A stretch of DNA of 64,000 nucleotides from contig SCFE01000025.1 in NCBI GenBank assembly GCA_004352715.1, positions 2,016,710-2,080,709 on the forward strand, given 5' to 3'. A program made the translations under genes and the position numbers. This DNA is from Hofstenia miamia. Its lineage: Eukaryota > Xenacoelomorpha > Acoela. The notes below the pieces were generated by a model. That model was not told where the DNA came from. It made no database searches and worked only from the letters and a program-made list of their open reading frames with translations. This document shows positions 50,648 to 63,501 of this stretch, piece after piece (the first letter of the stretch is position 1; the number at the start of each line of letters is the position of its first letter).

Positions 50648-53212
50648 ATGGCAAGACCAGTCGTTTTATCCAAAGCAGAGAAACGAAGAATTAATGATGA
50701 AAGCTTCAAGCGACTCATCTCTCATTATAAAGAATTGAGACAGGTATTAGCAAAAATTATAAAGTTTTTAACTATATTGTTTTATGTATTATATACTAGG
50801 ATCAATCAAAGAGCTTTCAAAGTTTCCTTCCAACTGATATAAAAATGTATATTTAAAGAACGCTCTCTTGCATGTCTAAAGGCAAAAAAATTAATATTTT
50901 TATCACTGCAAGACGCAATTGAGATCATTGCGCTAAGCTTTGACTTATATTCCATGGCGCACTTAAATAATATCTATAAATTTTACTTTTCTTAGGAAGC
51001 CATATCGAATAGTCTGTGCAATAAATACGTTTTTGCTTTGCTTGGTTCTTTTATTAGGTACCTAATTTAAATCGATTTTCATATCAGATATATTCGTAAT
51101 ATATCAATTTGTTAAAACTACGCTATCAATTTTTTTAGTCCAAGCTTATATATTTTTGGTAGTTTTTGTTAATGGCTACATATTCATAAAGGTTTATGGT
51201 TTCATTAACAACATCAATTTTTGATGCCATTGAATTTATTTATGGATATAAGCATTACAGTGAGAAACGGGTCGTCAATTATAATCTTTGAGGTGGAAGA
51301 TAACTAACAGATTTAAGGAACAACTTAAGAAGTGAAACATTAGATTCTTTGAAATTCTACAAAATTATAATTATTTTTGTGTTTTTTTATTGATTTTGTA
51401 TTGTTTTTATTTATAAAAAATTTTGAACACATTATACTAGTAGTTTTTTTTGATAGGTTCGGGACCCCGGAGATTGTTAGAGAGTTTGGGATGAATGGCT
51501 GGTGATTGCTAAATGAGCCGAGTCGGGTCAAGGTAATTGCCAAACGGGCTGGGTCACCTTTGTTCAGAAATAAGTGCTTAGCTTACCTGCTTGATGTTCC
51601 GATTGTTAATTTTCAATTTATTTGGCCTCCATCTGATTTCTTCAATAAAAAAAGCCTTTAAAATTTTGGCATTAGTTTAAAAATTATGCATTTTTCAAAT
51701 TGTTTAATTTTCCAGCAGTTGTTATATGATTTCTTTCAATATCGGAATTATATATGTAAAATAATATACGCATAGTTTTCTGTTTGATGTTTTGCAATAG
51801 ATTGAAGACTTACAAAAGAAAAACAAAGTCATGATTCCTCAAACGGCTGATAGTGCAGAAGTTGAACGAGTTAACAAACGCATACACGAGACTATTCAAA
51901 ATAAAGACCTCTATTCAAAAGCGCATCAACAATTTAAGTTGAAAACGCTGAAAGTCGAGAAGATTATTGAAGAGCGGAATACGAAATCCGCAGAAGAACG
52001 TTCTAAAGTTCTCTATAAATTCAATTCGAACCTTTTAACAATTGTTAATAACTATCGAGTTCATGTCAAGAAAACAAAAAACAGTAAGGTAAAGAGGCAT
52101 TTTCTTACTAACAATACATCCTTATATATAATATTATTTATCCATGAATGAAAACAGACAAAAATTATCTATTTACATTTTCATTGATTAATACGTAGAG
52201 TTTTGGAATTCAAAACCATTGCAAAATTTATGTTGTTTGGAAACCCTATATTTGCTAAAAATTAATTGTTTCAATAAAAAACGCAATACGTGTAAAAACT
52301 ACACTTATTTTTTCATGTTTCCAATACTAAAAAGTACACAAAATTCAAGGATTTTGTAATCTCAAGATTTCAGAATAGTTCTTTGAATCCAATTATCGAA
52401 GGCTTAAGTTGCTAAACCAATTAAGATAAGAAATCACATTGGAGGAATTTAAGTTATTTGAATATTATCCTATCACATTACGGCCATAATTGGCTTATCA
52501 AGAAAAGTTGAATCGGGGCTTAACCGCAATTATCGTGAATTAGAAACAGTTTCTTTAATATGTAATACAGTGGGAAGTGAATGATATGTTTATAATATAT
52601 TTTGAATGATGTTTCTTTTGAGAATTTTTTAATATGATTATTCATTACAAAGCCTCATTCCCCCTTGAAATTAATTTAACAATGCCAGGACATACAAGGT
52701 CATCATGAGATTCGGGCTTTTTCGTGATTGATAAAAATTCAGTACACAGACACAGTGCGTATGCCTTTGTCATTTTTAAGCTAAATTAACGACACTTCAT
52801 TCACAAATCCAAAGAAACTTTTTAATACGACTTCTGTGCATATAGTTAGAAAAAACGAAACTAACTATCACAGTGGAATTTAGGAATTATGCTGAAAAAT
52901 AATAGGACGTTATATGCATAAGATATTTTATAAAATTGGAAATTTCACTAAATTTCGTAAAGCTTTTTCTGTTAATGTCTGTCAAAAAGTAACTTATATA
53001 TATATATATATATATATAAAATTTTATTTTAGCATTTGAGTAGAAGAGCCAGTAAACAGTCTTTCAATCAATTAGTACAGGCCATGATGGCAGCAAAGGA
53101 AAAGAGTGTTTGGGAGGACGTGAAAAAATGCTGTTATCTCCGAGGCTATGAACCCGAATTAAGAAGAATACCATCAGATAAGACAATCTCTGAATTTGTT
53201 TTTGACAAATGA
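50648..53212 (+). CDS. Unknown small charged helical protein, three exons
   Basis: Exons 50648-50743, 51801-52088 and 53033-53212 join in phase 0 at all borders (donors GTATTA and GTAAAG; acceptors CAATAG and TTTTAG) and give 187 residues with no stops. The ATG at 50648 has A at -3 and G at +4; an in-frame ATG at 50591 in weaker context would add 19 residues. The protein starts MARPVVLSKAEKRRINDESF, is rich in Lys/Glu/Arg, and is mostly predicted-looking helix (for example VERVNKRIHETIQNKDLYSK). It has no signal peptide or membrane segment and ends SDKTISEFVFDK. It could be a cytoskeletal or ciliary coiled-coil protein, but I do not recognise the family. AATAAA at 53370 is a plausible poly(A) signal. 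Consistent phases and codon usage make a real gene likely. Confidence 0.7.
50744..51800. other. Intron 1 of the unknown three-exon gene
   Basis: AT-rich, but with a GC-rich patch at 51460-51560 containing GGGTCA words (51525, 51551) like those at 8.6 and 11.3 kb. Confidence 0.5.
52089..53032. other. Intron 2 of the unknown gene, with (TA)n close to the acceptor
   Basis: A run of TA dinucleotides (about 52995-53017) lies only about 14 bp from the acceptor AG at 53031-53032, where the branch point and pyrimidine tract are expected. Confidence 0.65.
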
Positions 53213-53369
53213 ATTACATTTGCAATGGACATGGTTTTGACATGACAATGGTGGAAAAATTGTTAGAAAGTTAAATTTTAAGACATTGTTTGTTTTATGT
53301 ACGACTGAATGAATATTTTATCAAAAATAGATACAAGCTTTTGGTACCATGTTCAATTAATTCGTCTAT

Positions 53370-53375
53370 AATAAA
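53370..53375 (+). terminator. AATAAA poly(A) signal of the unknown gene
   Basis: First AATAAA after the stop at 53212, about 160 bp downstream, and just before the Tigger element. Confidence 0.45.
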
Positions 53376-53501
53376 AATTATTCATTATACTGTCTAAATA
53401 TTTTTTTCCACTCGAAAAAATCAATGTTCACTAGTTAAGTGTAGGAAAGCTAGAAATAACAATTAGTTGTACCTCGTGCATAATTGTTTTGCAGTGTTAA
53501 T

Positions 53502-54440
53502 TACAGTAGAAGTCGCATAATAACAACTCAATATACATTGAGTAAAATTTGTTATTAAGCGGTTGTTGTTAAGATCCAAAGTTTGCTTAAAAGCTGTATT
53601 TTACATGTTCAACATTAAAAAAAAGCTTTTTGAAGCAAGAAAGTCTGTAATTGACAATTGTTTAGTCTTGAGCGTTTCTGAACTCCATTTTCCAATTTAC
53701 CAAGAAGGTTCAGCTCGTGGCTACCACCATTTGCACCAAAAAAATCTTTCAATTGGTTTATGGCAAGCATCGCATCCCTATTCGTAACATGTGCATTAAT
53801 TTCGACAACCTCCTCGTCTTCATCTTTATCTTTGGGGCGTTGGAGGACTTATTTGAGAATTTCGGCGTCGGTTAGAATGCCATGACATTGTAAGGTTCGT
53901 CAGCATTTATCAAGGCTTGAAATACGCTATCATCTTATCATCTACCTATTTGGGAATTTCAACAGGAGGCTCCACCTCGAATACTTCTGGCATGTCTGGA
54001 ATTGATGCATTTCCGCCATGACTAAGTCGCACAAATCCAACATTTTTGAAACAATTCAGGATACTAAGATCAGACAAATTTTCGAGTGCTCTGCGCGTTA
54101 TATACATTGCCTTGAGAATGTTAATTTTCCTTGCAAGCTGTGACTCGTAATGGGCCTTAAGAGACCGTATAATTCCTTGGTCGAGTGGCTGGATAAGAGA
54201 AGTGACATTGGGAGGCAGAAAACTGAGTTTAAGATGCGAGAAAGTTTCCTAAGTTACTATTAACCGACTTTGAAGAGACTTATTTGACCTGTTATTGGTT
54301 GTTAATAAACGGAGATTGTTTCTAAACGAGTTGTGAATAAGCATACTAAATTACTATTGGCTGACTACTGACATCGCGTTCGTGTTGTTATTAAAGGAGC
54401 TTGTTATAAATCGAAGTATTATTAAGCGACTTCTACTGTA
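53502..54440 (-). mobile_element. pogo/Tigger-type DNA transposon, internally deleted
   Basis: Terminal repeats TACAGTAGAAGTCGCATAAT (left) and TACAGTAGAAGTCGCTTAAT (right, inverted) start at flanking TA dinucleotides. The minus strand from about 54235 to 53950 encodes a DDE transposase C-terminal block, including LSFLPPNVTSLIQPLDQGII and RSLKAHYESQLARK, then a stop. The N-terminal HTH and first catalytic residues are absent, so it is a non-autonomous deletion derivative. Confidence 0.85.
53950..54235 (-). pseudogene. Tigger transposase C-terminal fragment
   Basis: About 95 codons open: the LPPNVTSLIQPLDQG motif with the third catalytic acidic residue, then an acidic tail (PEVFEVEPPVEIPK) and TAG. 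It matches the end of the DDE_1 domain of pogo/Tigger/jerky proteins. No start and no upstream catalytic half. Confidence 0.75.
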
Positions 54441-55055
54441 TAATAATAATGTAACTCGGGTTTTCTAATGATTGATAAAATTCCAACTAAAATACATTGC
54501 AAATTATTTTTTGGAAAAAGTGCATATGCTTTGTTCTTATTCTTAAGTTCAATTTAAAGGCATTTGAATGCATTCACAATTGCATTCATCGATTCCTTTA
54601 TAAACATAATATAGTCCTTCGAATCAAATTGCCAATAATTATGCCTTTTAATTTTTAACTAATTTTTATGAAATTTAATCTGAAGTTGCATTATTTTAAT
54701 TTTTCTTCAGTTTTCACAATAATAGTGTATACTTAATGTAAACCAATTTATATTTCAATAAAATTTATTTTATTATTTAATATATATATATATATATATT
54801 ATTTATGGGAGTTTTGAAAGGATGTTAATAGACTGGAAATTTTCTTAAAAATTTAATAGTTAATTAAAGGGGAACCTCACAACAGAGATTGTCAGAGAAA
54901 TGAAAAGGTCAGCTTTATATAATAAGAAGGAAATTATCAAATTGAAGTGCCGTAAAAATTTTTTTCACCGAACCAAAAAAAAAGATGTTTGATGATTTGA
55001 CACTGGAAAATTCTTTGAAGATGTAAGAATTTTCTATTAGATTTAAAATTGTTTG

Positions 55056-55095
<40 letters not shown>

Positions 55096-57299
55096 GAAAA
55101 TTGTATTCCTATAAATATTACGAAATAGGATCATCTCTGATTACACCATGAAATATTTTTTAAAAATTAATTACTTGTTACAACTTTGTATTAAAAACAA
55201 TATGCATGCATTAAGCAACTTAAATTACGTTCTCAATTTATCATGGCGCATTTGAGCAAAAACCTTGAAAATATATGCATGCAGTCTTAATAATTATTGA
55301 AACACATCAGTTGATTAATATTTGAATGATATTTGGATTGTTTTGTAAATCCAAATTTGGCTAGAAAAGTTTTGATTGGATATGATTTAAAAGTATCATC
55401 CCTCAAAATGAGTAATCTTGGAATTGTTTCTTATTTTCAGTAATTATCTAAATTTACTTTAAAAATTTACGTAAGAAAATTTTATGCATAGGAAGAAATT
55501 AGGTTCATTTAATAATCTGAGAAACATTATCTTCAATTTCGCACGTATGAAATTTGCTGCTAATACATTATTGAGGAAATGAAATAATGATTTTATTCCC
55601 GACGTCAATTTTTCAATAGCGAAATTGAATGCGTATTTCAAACACGTTCTACACCAAAACTTATTAATCTATAAAACCATCTACGATGACTAAGCCTTCT
55701 TGTTCAAATCACGCTATTTCATTTTGTTGTAAACCATATAATGAACTTGCCAGTTAAATTACCCCACAACACTTATTTTTAAGCAAATCAAATTAGTTTC
55801 CTCCGTTTAGTGGTGTGCAGTTGAAATGATTCAAATTTCTTGAGATGTTGGTCATCCAACGATAACTATAATTGTTTAGCCTTTAGTTGATATTGAAATA
55901 TATTTTGTTTAATAAAGTAATTGATGAATTGTAAAGTTCTGCTGTTCTTAGGATTTTACGGGATCAAAAATTATGAGTAATAGTCTGAAATCCGTGTTCC
56001 CAGTTCCTTCATTTTTGGTCCCTCAGAATTCTACTTCTTTTTCGTGGACTATGAGTATAATTTTTTTGAAATACTTGATAAAAAAAGTAATGTTAATATA
56101 TTCAATAGAAATTTGATAATACAGACTGTCTTCAATTTACTAAATTTTTTAATGTAACAAGGCTAAATTTGTCTAAAATTGATCTAAGAGGTTGGCATCA
56201 GTATTTAGAAAGGAAATAGAGAATGTTTAAGGAAGTGATTAGGAAGCTAAACAATTTCTCTAAATTTTAATCTAGACTGATGTCAGTTTGGAAGAATTCG
56301 TTTGCGTAGACTACTTGGGGAGGGGGTAGCATTAGTTATAGGGAAACGAGACAGATCATTTTCTTAGTTGTCAAAATTAATGTGTTGTGCAAGTACTGTC
56401 ATTAAGTTTTAAATACCTGATGAATCCCATACTTTTACCAAGTTTTATTGTTATGAGTAGTCCGTTGGGGAAATACATTCATAAAATCAAGTTTTTCTAA
56501 GACGAAAATGGCATTAGAGTAGTCCCGGGTGAGCTGAAATTGTTTGCAAAAGAGGCACCCTTTCCGTGACCATGTTGCACTCAATATTTTTTTTCAAGGA
56601 TTTAATTATAGTTATTCATACAGAACAACATTTTCATGAAAATTAACCGTTCGAATAATTCATGAGTTCGTGAGACTCATTCGCAACTTTTCTTTTATCA
56701 AGCTTTAATCAATAAATCTTAAAGACAATCACGTGAAGTATACACTCATTATGTTGTTCTATTATGCCATCAGCTTGTCGTGTGACATTGCTTTTTAATA
56801 TGTGACAGGCAAATTGATCCGGACTGTTTGAAGTGGTTCTAGGCCACTGCCATATTTTTTAATTATGATCTTTTGATTGTAAGAAGTTATTATAGGTTAA
56901 GAATGTAATTTTTTCACATGTGTTTTTGTACCCTGCGAGTGAGTTCGACTCATGCATGCATCCTTTTTTTACTACACCAAAATAGTACTCAGAAAATGAG
57001 TTGTTCTTTTTTTCTTGAATTCAACTATTTACAATATTTAGAGATACTTGCAAGCAGTTCAATTTATCATGGTACTGACACACCTCATTACACAATGAGA
57101 ACAAAAAAGATATTTACATATTTACAACTGGACAACATATAACATAAAGGGTTACTAATTACTACCGAAACTCACAAAACTTAGCCAACGGAAAAAGTAT
57201 TAGCTAAAACAAGGTACACAAAACAGAAAATACTCAGATACTGGACTTACAGAACAACACAGATACTTTCAGTTAAAAGGAGGCATAAAAAATTAGACG
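54441..57299. other. AT-rich intergenic region with (TA)n tracts
   Basis: (TA)n at about 54781-54799 and 55060-55091. No coding homology or terminal repeats recognised. Confidence 0.45.
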
Positions 57300-57309
57300 C
57301 ATCATGGTT

Positions 57310-58340
57310 CACTAAAAAGGACACAAGTTAATATTTACAGAAAAGATGGATGTATGATTAAAAATCCGCATATTGCACTGGAATAAGACATGTCTTGGAT
57401 TTTCATCCGCTGCCTTACAATGTCTGCAAACCGGACTGTCGATTAATCTAGTATGGTAGAACTCATCACGGTGCAGGATACGATCTAGCATTACCTTATA
57501 GATGACCGTTTTGTAATATGGTCTTATCTTAGATACATGCATTCTTTTTAAAATACATTGTATTTCATCACTCCCAATACATAGCTGCCGAAGGTTTGCA
57601 GTTTGTTTGCATAGATAAAGTCAACTAAGATTGTACCTTTCATCTTATACTTCAGTTCCAAAGTTCTGTTTTTCTTCCTTATACTGAAATTCTGTATACT
57701 TCCAGCGGCATGTTCCTCATTACTTGTCCCAGGGTTTCCAGCATTACAATGCAATTTTAATGATTTTACTATGTTTATTGCATAGTATAAATGCGGACAT
57801 AAATATTTTAGTGCTGCGGGTGCTGTGGCACGACACATCATATCATACAAACCTCTTATTTTTATTTTTAATGACCATGTTGTATAACTGGAAGGCAGGA
57901 TGTCATTCGGAATTTAAGATAATAAAAAGCATATAAATTTTATAATTAGCTTTTAGGCAGTAGATGTTCGGTAACTGTATTTCGCCCTTATTATATTTAC
58001 AGTGTAACAGATTAGTTGGCCGTAAATGGCTCTTATTGCTCCAGACTACATTGTTTGCTCATTGTTGAATAATGTTGTTTCGCATAACTGGTAGATAAAA
58101 TTGTACTTGATATAATAATTTAGTCAAAAGCAAAACATTAAGAGCTTTGGATTTCCCATACATTGATATTTTTCGATTAGCTATAAAATTAATAAGTTGC
58201 TTATTTTCATCCAAAAAGCTTTGCATATTGACCCCATTATGTGCGGAGATATTTAATTTGATACCAAGGAGGTTAATGCATTGATGCTTCGTCGTACAGC
58301 CACTGCATGAAAAGATTTGTTTTTGTGACTCCAATCACTA
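57310..58340 (-). mobile_element. L1/Tx1-like non-LTR retrotransposon fragment
   Basis: 58059-58334 encodes FIANRKISMYGKSKALNVLL and LLYQVQFYLP, the L1-type RT thumb (W..R.LSL.GK...). 57548-57850 is the connecting C-terminal region. 57312-57542 has HTRLIDSPVCRHCKAADENP and RHVLFQC, the C-x2-C-x8-H-x4-C finger at the end of L1/Tx1 ORF2. Frameshifts separate the parts. The catalytic core is missing. Confidence 0.65.
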
Positions 58341-59620
58341 AGAGATTTTTGCTGTTGCCAGTTAGCAATCTCGAAATTGAGAGTCGTGAAAGTAGAGCTA
58401 AAATAAGCTTTATGCTCTAAGCATTTGAAATTACCTGTCTTTAACGCCAGAATTATTTACCAAAAGACCAAATTGGTGTTCATTTTGCCATTTAAACGGA
58501 AAGTTTAACATTTGTATTCTAAAATTTTTAGGAAAAACACCTTCCGCAACCAAAGGTAATTTTCGCCTTTCAGATTCCGTTGAAAAAAGAGTATTTTTCC
58601 TCCCATCTCGATTGGGGACGCCATCAATCAGAAAGTACCTCTTTAGCCTCTGGGTTTGCTATTACCTGGAAAGCTTAAGACGTTTGGTTGAGTTCCTTGG
58701 AGAGGCCAGTGTTTTGGAGATCTGAATGCAGGATTCTTTCAGAGTAAAAATGGTAGTTGCAGCAAGGTTATTATATGTTGTTAGAAAGAATTGAGCTCGA
58801 TTATGGATGGTATTACATTTCGTCGGAAGAGCAGGCAGGATATAAATGGCGGTAAGGTTTTTTAAAGGTATTAGCATTAAAAGGTAAATCATTAATATTA
58901 GCAGAGGCAGTGATAAGTTTAGGAGCTGTATTAAATAAAGTACCATTCGAGTTAAGATCTTGGTCGTATTACTTGTTAGTATATAAAAAAACAAATGAAA
59001 CAAATTACTTACTGAAAGTGTAGGTTGAACTGGAGGGAAAAGTCTTCAGCATGAAAAATGGTGGGGATGGAGGAGAAAAGGAACGTAAAAATTAAGAAAG
59101 GATGGTGTACGAGACTAAAAAACCTACATGAAGAGAGTAATCCAAATGGAGGGTGAATGAGACGAAAAAACAGCAAAAACGATGCAAGCACAAACGCGAA
59201 CGCAGTGACAGAGTGACGTGCAAGATACACGTCACAACGCCAGGTAAGTATCATGCATGAATCCAGGTGCTAAGAAATATATTTGCACATCTATCATTCC
59301 AATTCAAAGACTAAAATATATATGTTGGAGTCCATCAGCCTGCTTTGGTAGAAAATGATATTATCTGTAGGTGATCAGAATTTATGTTATTATTATTAGT
59401 GCTGATGTTCAAAATTTATTTGCCGTGCTAATACTTTTTATCAAATTCGAACAGTCCGTTCGAAAATTTGAATGGACAAGTATGATATTAGTAGTAATTT
59501 CCTCGCTTTGATTCTTAAGACAAATATCAAATGAAAAACGTGTACTCCAATAACAATTCATATGCATAAGCCACAGAGAAACTAAACCCACGATTGAGAT
59601 AGGCTTCTCTAAAACTAGAT
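58341..59620. other. Region without recognised features
   Basis: Slightly GC-richer at 58550-58660 and 59030-59230, but no domain was recognised on either strand. It may be more of the L1-like element. Confidence 0.35.
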
Positions 59621-59869
59621 AGATTAGGCATTGAGGGCGTATTTGTATTTTTCCAGAACATTTCTTAATTCTTTTAATTTTCGTAATGTTACCACAAGAG
59701 TTGTCAGTGGCCTATGTTTAACCAGCTTCCCTTCCCGGCTCGGCCATGTTCTAAAAATCCCTTTCGAGCATATCACCCAAGTTCTATGTCTAATTTCTTG
59801 GCGAACATGTTTGTACATCACTACTAATTATTATCATCCACAAAATGTAAATATTTTGAAATGATAGTT

Positions 59870-61859
59870 TACATACAAGTTTATTAATTTTTTATTGCAA
59901 ATTTTTTTTAGCAGTCGACAAATTCCGAAAGTATAGATAACATCAGTTTTAAGGCTGAAACCAGGGGAGGTCAATGTCAAATTGAGCTCAGATTTCTATG
60001 TGATATTTCAATACTTTATAAATTCTTTAATAATATTACATTGAATACTATTGGTTCAAATTCAGTTTTTACTAACCACTTCTTTAGAAAATATAACAAG
60101 TGGTGCCATAAAAATTCAAATTACGTTTTAATTCTCAATTTAAATTCTTATACCTAGTTCCCATATGTATGAGCTGAAAATAGGGTTCAAGAATAGCCAT
60201 GTAAAAATTATAGAGATTGAAAACTTCAATGAATTATATATAAATAATAAGTAATCCTAATGAATTTTAGCTAAGCAAAATCACTTTACGCCTATAGGAT
60301 TTGCTTCATCACATTTCTCCAGTTATCGTGTTTGCTTGTTATAGTATGTGTTATGGTAAACGTAGAGAAATTCGTTCAACACAAATTGTTTCTCATTTGT
60401 TACACAATTGTTAAACACATCAATTGACTCATCACGTGGAGCTTTAGGGAATGGTAACTTTTATTTTCAAATATCAATGACTTACAATCTGTGACACAAA
60501 TTTGCTATTATCATGCTATAAATTAAAGGTTCAAATTTTAAATCTTCTAGCCTGCATTATTCTACATTATATTGAAAATCAAAAAAAGTATATATTTCCT
60601 GCATGCATCACAAATTATTGATTATAAACATACATATAAACATTGTGTTTAACTAATAAGGCTTGTGATTGAAAATCTTGTTGCACTTTAGTGCATTAAT
60701 AAATCAATTCTTCTAAATTGCAACAAGTAATTTAATATTGGAAGTCATCCACAACTGTGCAAGATATTTGTAGCTATGCTTTATGATTTAATATGGGTTG
60801 TGATATTAATAAAACTTTCCTCAGTGTTGCAGTGTATTTCGCTGTTTGTTCAGTTATGCAAAGTGTTTAAACAAATCGGTTTAACAATTGCTAGTGCATA
60901 GATATGCATTTCTATTGTACTCAAACGATAGTGCGGAACTACAAGAATTACATGAAATAAAAGGTAATTCTATAGTAATCATATATATGTGTACATTTAG
61001 TAATGTCCTTAGTAATATATATATATATATGACTTTTTAAATATATAGCTACGCTCTGAAAAAGGGGTTTTTAAACATTCGGAGAACACACTCAAACTTT
61101 CGTCAATAACATGGCATGGTTTCTCATCAATGAATGTATCAAAGAATGCCACTAATTTTTTGAGCCCTAACATGATATGCTGGTGATGAGTACAGATATT
61201 TTAGAAGTAGCTGGCGATGGGTAGAATTTTTTTAAAACGTTATCTTGATATAGCTCATAGGCTATTGTTCGTGATTGAGTTTGGTTGACTAGCATGTTAA
61301 CAAACTATTTGTCAATTTACAGTGATATTTTTTTGCTCAGCATACATGGAATCATGAAAATATTTTGTTAATGGAAACCTGTGAAAGTATGTTTAGGCAC
61401 TTTTTACTAATCATTATAGAAAATGTGTAATGTTTCATTTTACTTAAATCATATTTATGATACCAAGTGCACAACTAAATGAAACATTGTTCAGTTACAA
61501 TAGAATATATTCGGGGAAGGAACCTACTTAAGGAATCTATAAAATTATATTTATAATGAATGAAAATCATGTTGAAGATACTTTTTACAAAGACATGAAC
61601 ATTTTCACAATGCTATTGATAATAAATATGAATTTTTATACATGTATTTCTACTACATTTTGAATTATATTTCTTCATTTTCTTTCCTTTATATCCCGCA
61701 GCAAACATGTTTTTGATGGCTGCCACAAAATTGTGTTGCAGTAATTCTGTGAAAAGAAAAATGTTTACTGAACCTGCTATTTTCTATAGAAGTCAAATAT
61801 CAACAATAGCCTTAGAACTATATCAAATTTAAGTACTGTCTGTTTTCTTGTAGCACAAT

Positions 61860-61860
<1 letters not shown>
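59870..61860. other. AT-rich intergenic region
   Basis: No genes or structured repeats recognised; a short (TA)n lies at about 61015-61030. Confidence 0.45.
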
Positions 61861-61897
<37 letters not shown>

Positions 61898-62049
61898 ATT
61901 AAACCTTTAACTTAAAATAAACAATGAATAGTTTTATTTAGTTNNNNNNNNNNNNNNNNNNNNNNNNNNNNNNNNNNNNNNNNNNNNNNNNNNNNNNNNN
62001 NNNNNNNNNNNNNNNNNNNNNNNNNNNNNNNNNNNNNNNNNNNNNNNNA

Positions 62050-62099
<50 letters not shown>

Positions 62100-62144
62100 A
62101 TTAAACCTTTAACTTAAAATAAACAATGAATAGTTTTATTTAGT
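61861..62144. repeat. (TA)n plus flank duplicated across a false gap
   Basis: (TA)n followed by AATTTTATTAAACCTTTAAC and the next 30 bases to TTTAGTT occurs at 61861-61943 and again at 62052-62144, on either side of the N run 61944-62048. The gap is most likely an unmerged overlap with an unresolved repeat length. Confidence 0.85.
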
Positions 62145-63320
62145 TGTAACATGGTAGTAATTCGTAATGGTGACAATATTTACATTACTATATACTAAAG
62201 TTAAGAAATAGATCCTATATGCTTAATTATTATAAGCATGGAAAACTAATTTGCCAATATAAATATTATATGAGTGTTGATCATAAAGGATTAAATAAAT
62301 AGCTTGCAATACAATGAAATGTACGACTTCACTTATGAAAAAATGGGATATATTAATATTAAAGAAATCTTAGTTATTTTTCTCCAATCCGTTATTAAGA
62401 ATAAATAATTCAGATAGATTCTGATAGTAATGAGTCTCGTTCACATTCAAAAAGTTGTCCCTAGATTTATACCAGTTCCCATTTTATTTGGCACTAACGC
62501 TATTCTATTTCTGCAATAGTGGCATTCTATATTTGGCAACCAAAGATAAATCTAAATTTACATCAAGGATAGTGATACACATAAAAATTATTTACAATAA
62601 CTTATTAAACTATATATTAAACATAAAGCTACACAAACCACTATATTAAAATATCTTTCTCTTTTAAAGATTTATTATTATATAATTACCTATTAATGCA
62701 AAAATTTATAGAAAATCAAATAAAATTTATATTTTTTAATGCAATTCCTTAAAACATGAGTAAAAGTTCAATTGAATTTTTGTTATTATACTGATTATTA
62801 CTCTATTAGATTTTTTTCATCTAGCTATTGTTGCAAATATGTGAATATCCAATGAAAGATCCAATTAGATCCACAACTTAGAAAATGAACATTCAGCAGC
62901 AAATGCCTAAGCAATCATTCATCAACTTTGTCTCAACTGCTTAGAGAATATATCAATCAAGTTGCCAAGAAAATAAATTTTTTAATTATATAATATTTCC
63001 GACCAACAAGGTAAAAACACATACTGTAAGTCCAAAAAATCAATGTCTAAACCTCGGATTAAACTGTGAAATTTCTATGCATGCTTAAGCACTATTGTAT
63101 AGGAATTGACGTTTATGACACAATAGTATTCCTTAAGACCCCTCGCATGAAAAATGACAATTTTAGACTTAAGTTGTTCTGTCATTGGATGGTAGACATT
63201 TTAAAAAAATAGATTTTTGCTTTGTCATCGACAAAATGTTGTAAAAGCACGTGCAAATACACTTCTGCAAAATCCCAATAGATGTTTTGGATTATTCTAG
63301 AACAATTCGAAGGGTTCGGT
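62145..63320. other. AT-rich intergenic region
   Basis: Nothing recognised. Confidence 0.45.
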
Positions 63321-63323
63321 GCA

Positions 63324-63501
63324 TTAACATGTTAAGTGACATTTTTGAAAATTTTAGTATATTTTTTGTTTTAATTGGGTCATGCTTTATGATACTAACA
63401 CTGTCTCAACAAAAAAATTGAATTGGTTTATAAGATCTCGGTGCTTAAACATGTTAAGTACAAAAATTCCAGTGCACTTTGATGTTAAGTGCACTTAACA
63501 T
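63324..63501. repeat. Cluster of palindromic TTAAC/GTTAA words
   Basis: TTAACATGTTAA (63324-63335), another AACATGTTAAGT near 63460, and a perfect 20-bp palindrome ATGTTAAGTGCACTTAACAT (63482-63501) lie within 180 bp. They could be a dimeric protein-binding site or a decayed repeat. Confidence 0.4.

Noticed and set aside
59624-59821. Minus-strand 65-codon frame with charged, coding-like composition (KLVKHRPLTTLVVTLRKLKE)
   Set aside because: No ATG, no convincing acceptor or partner exon, and no recognised family; left as a possibility only.
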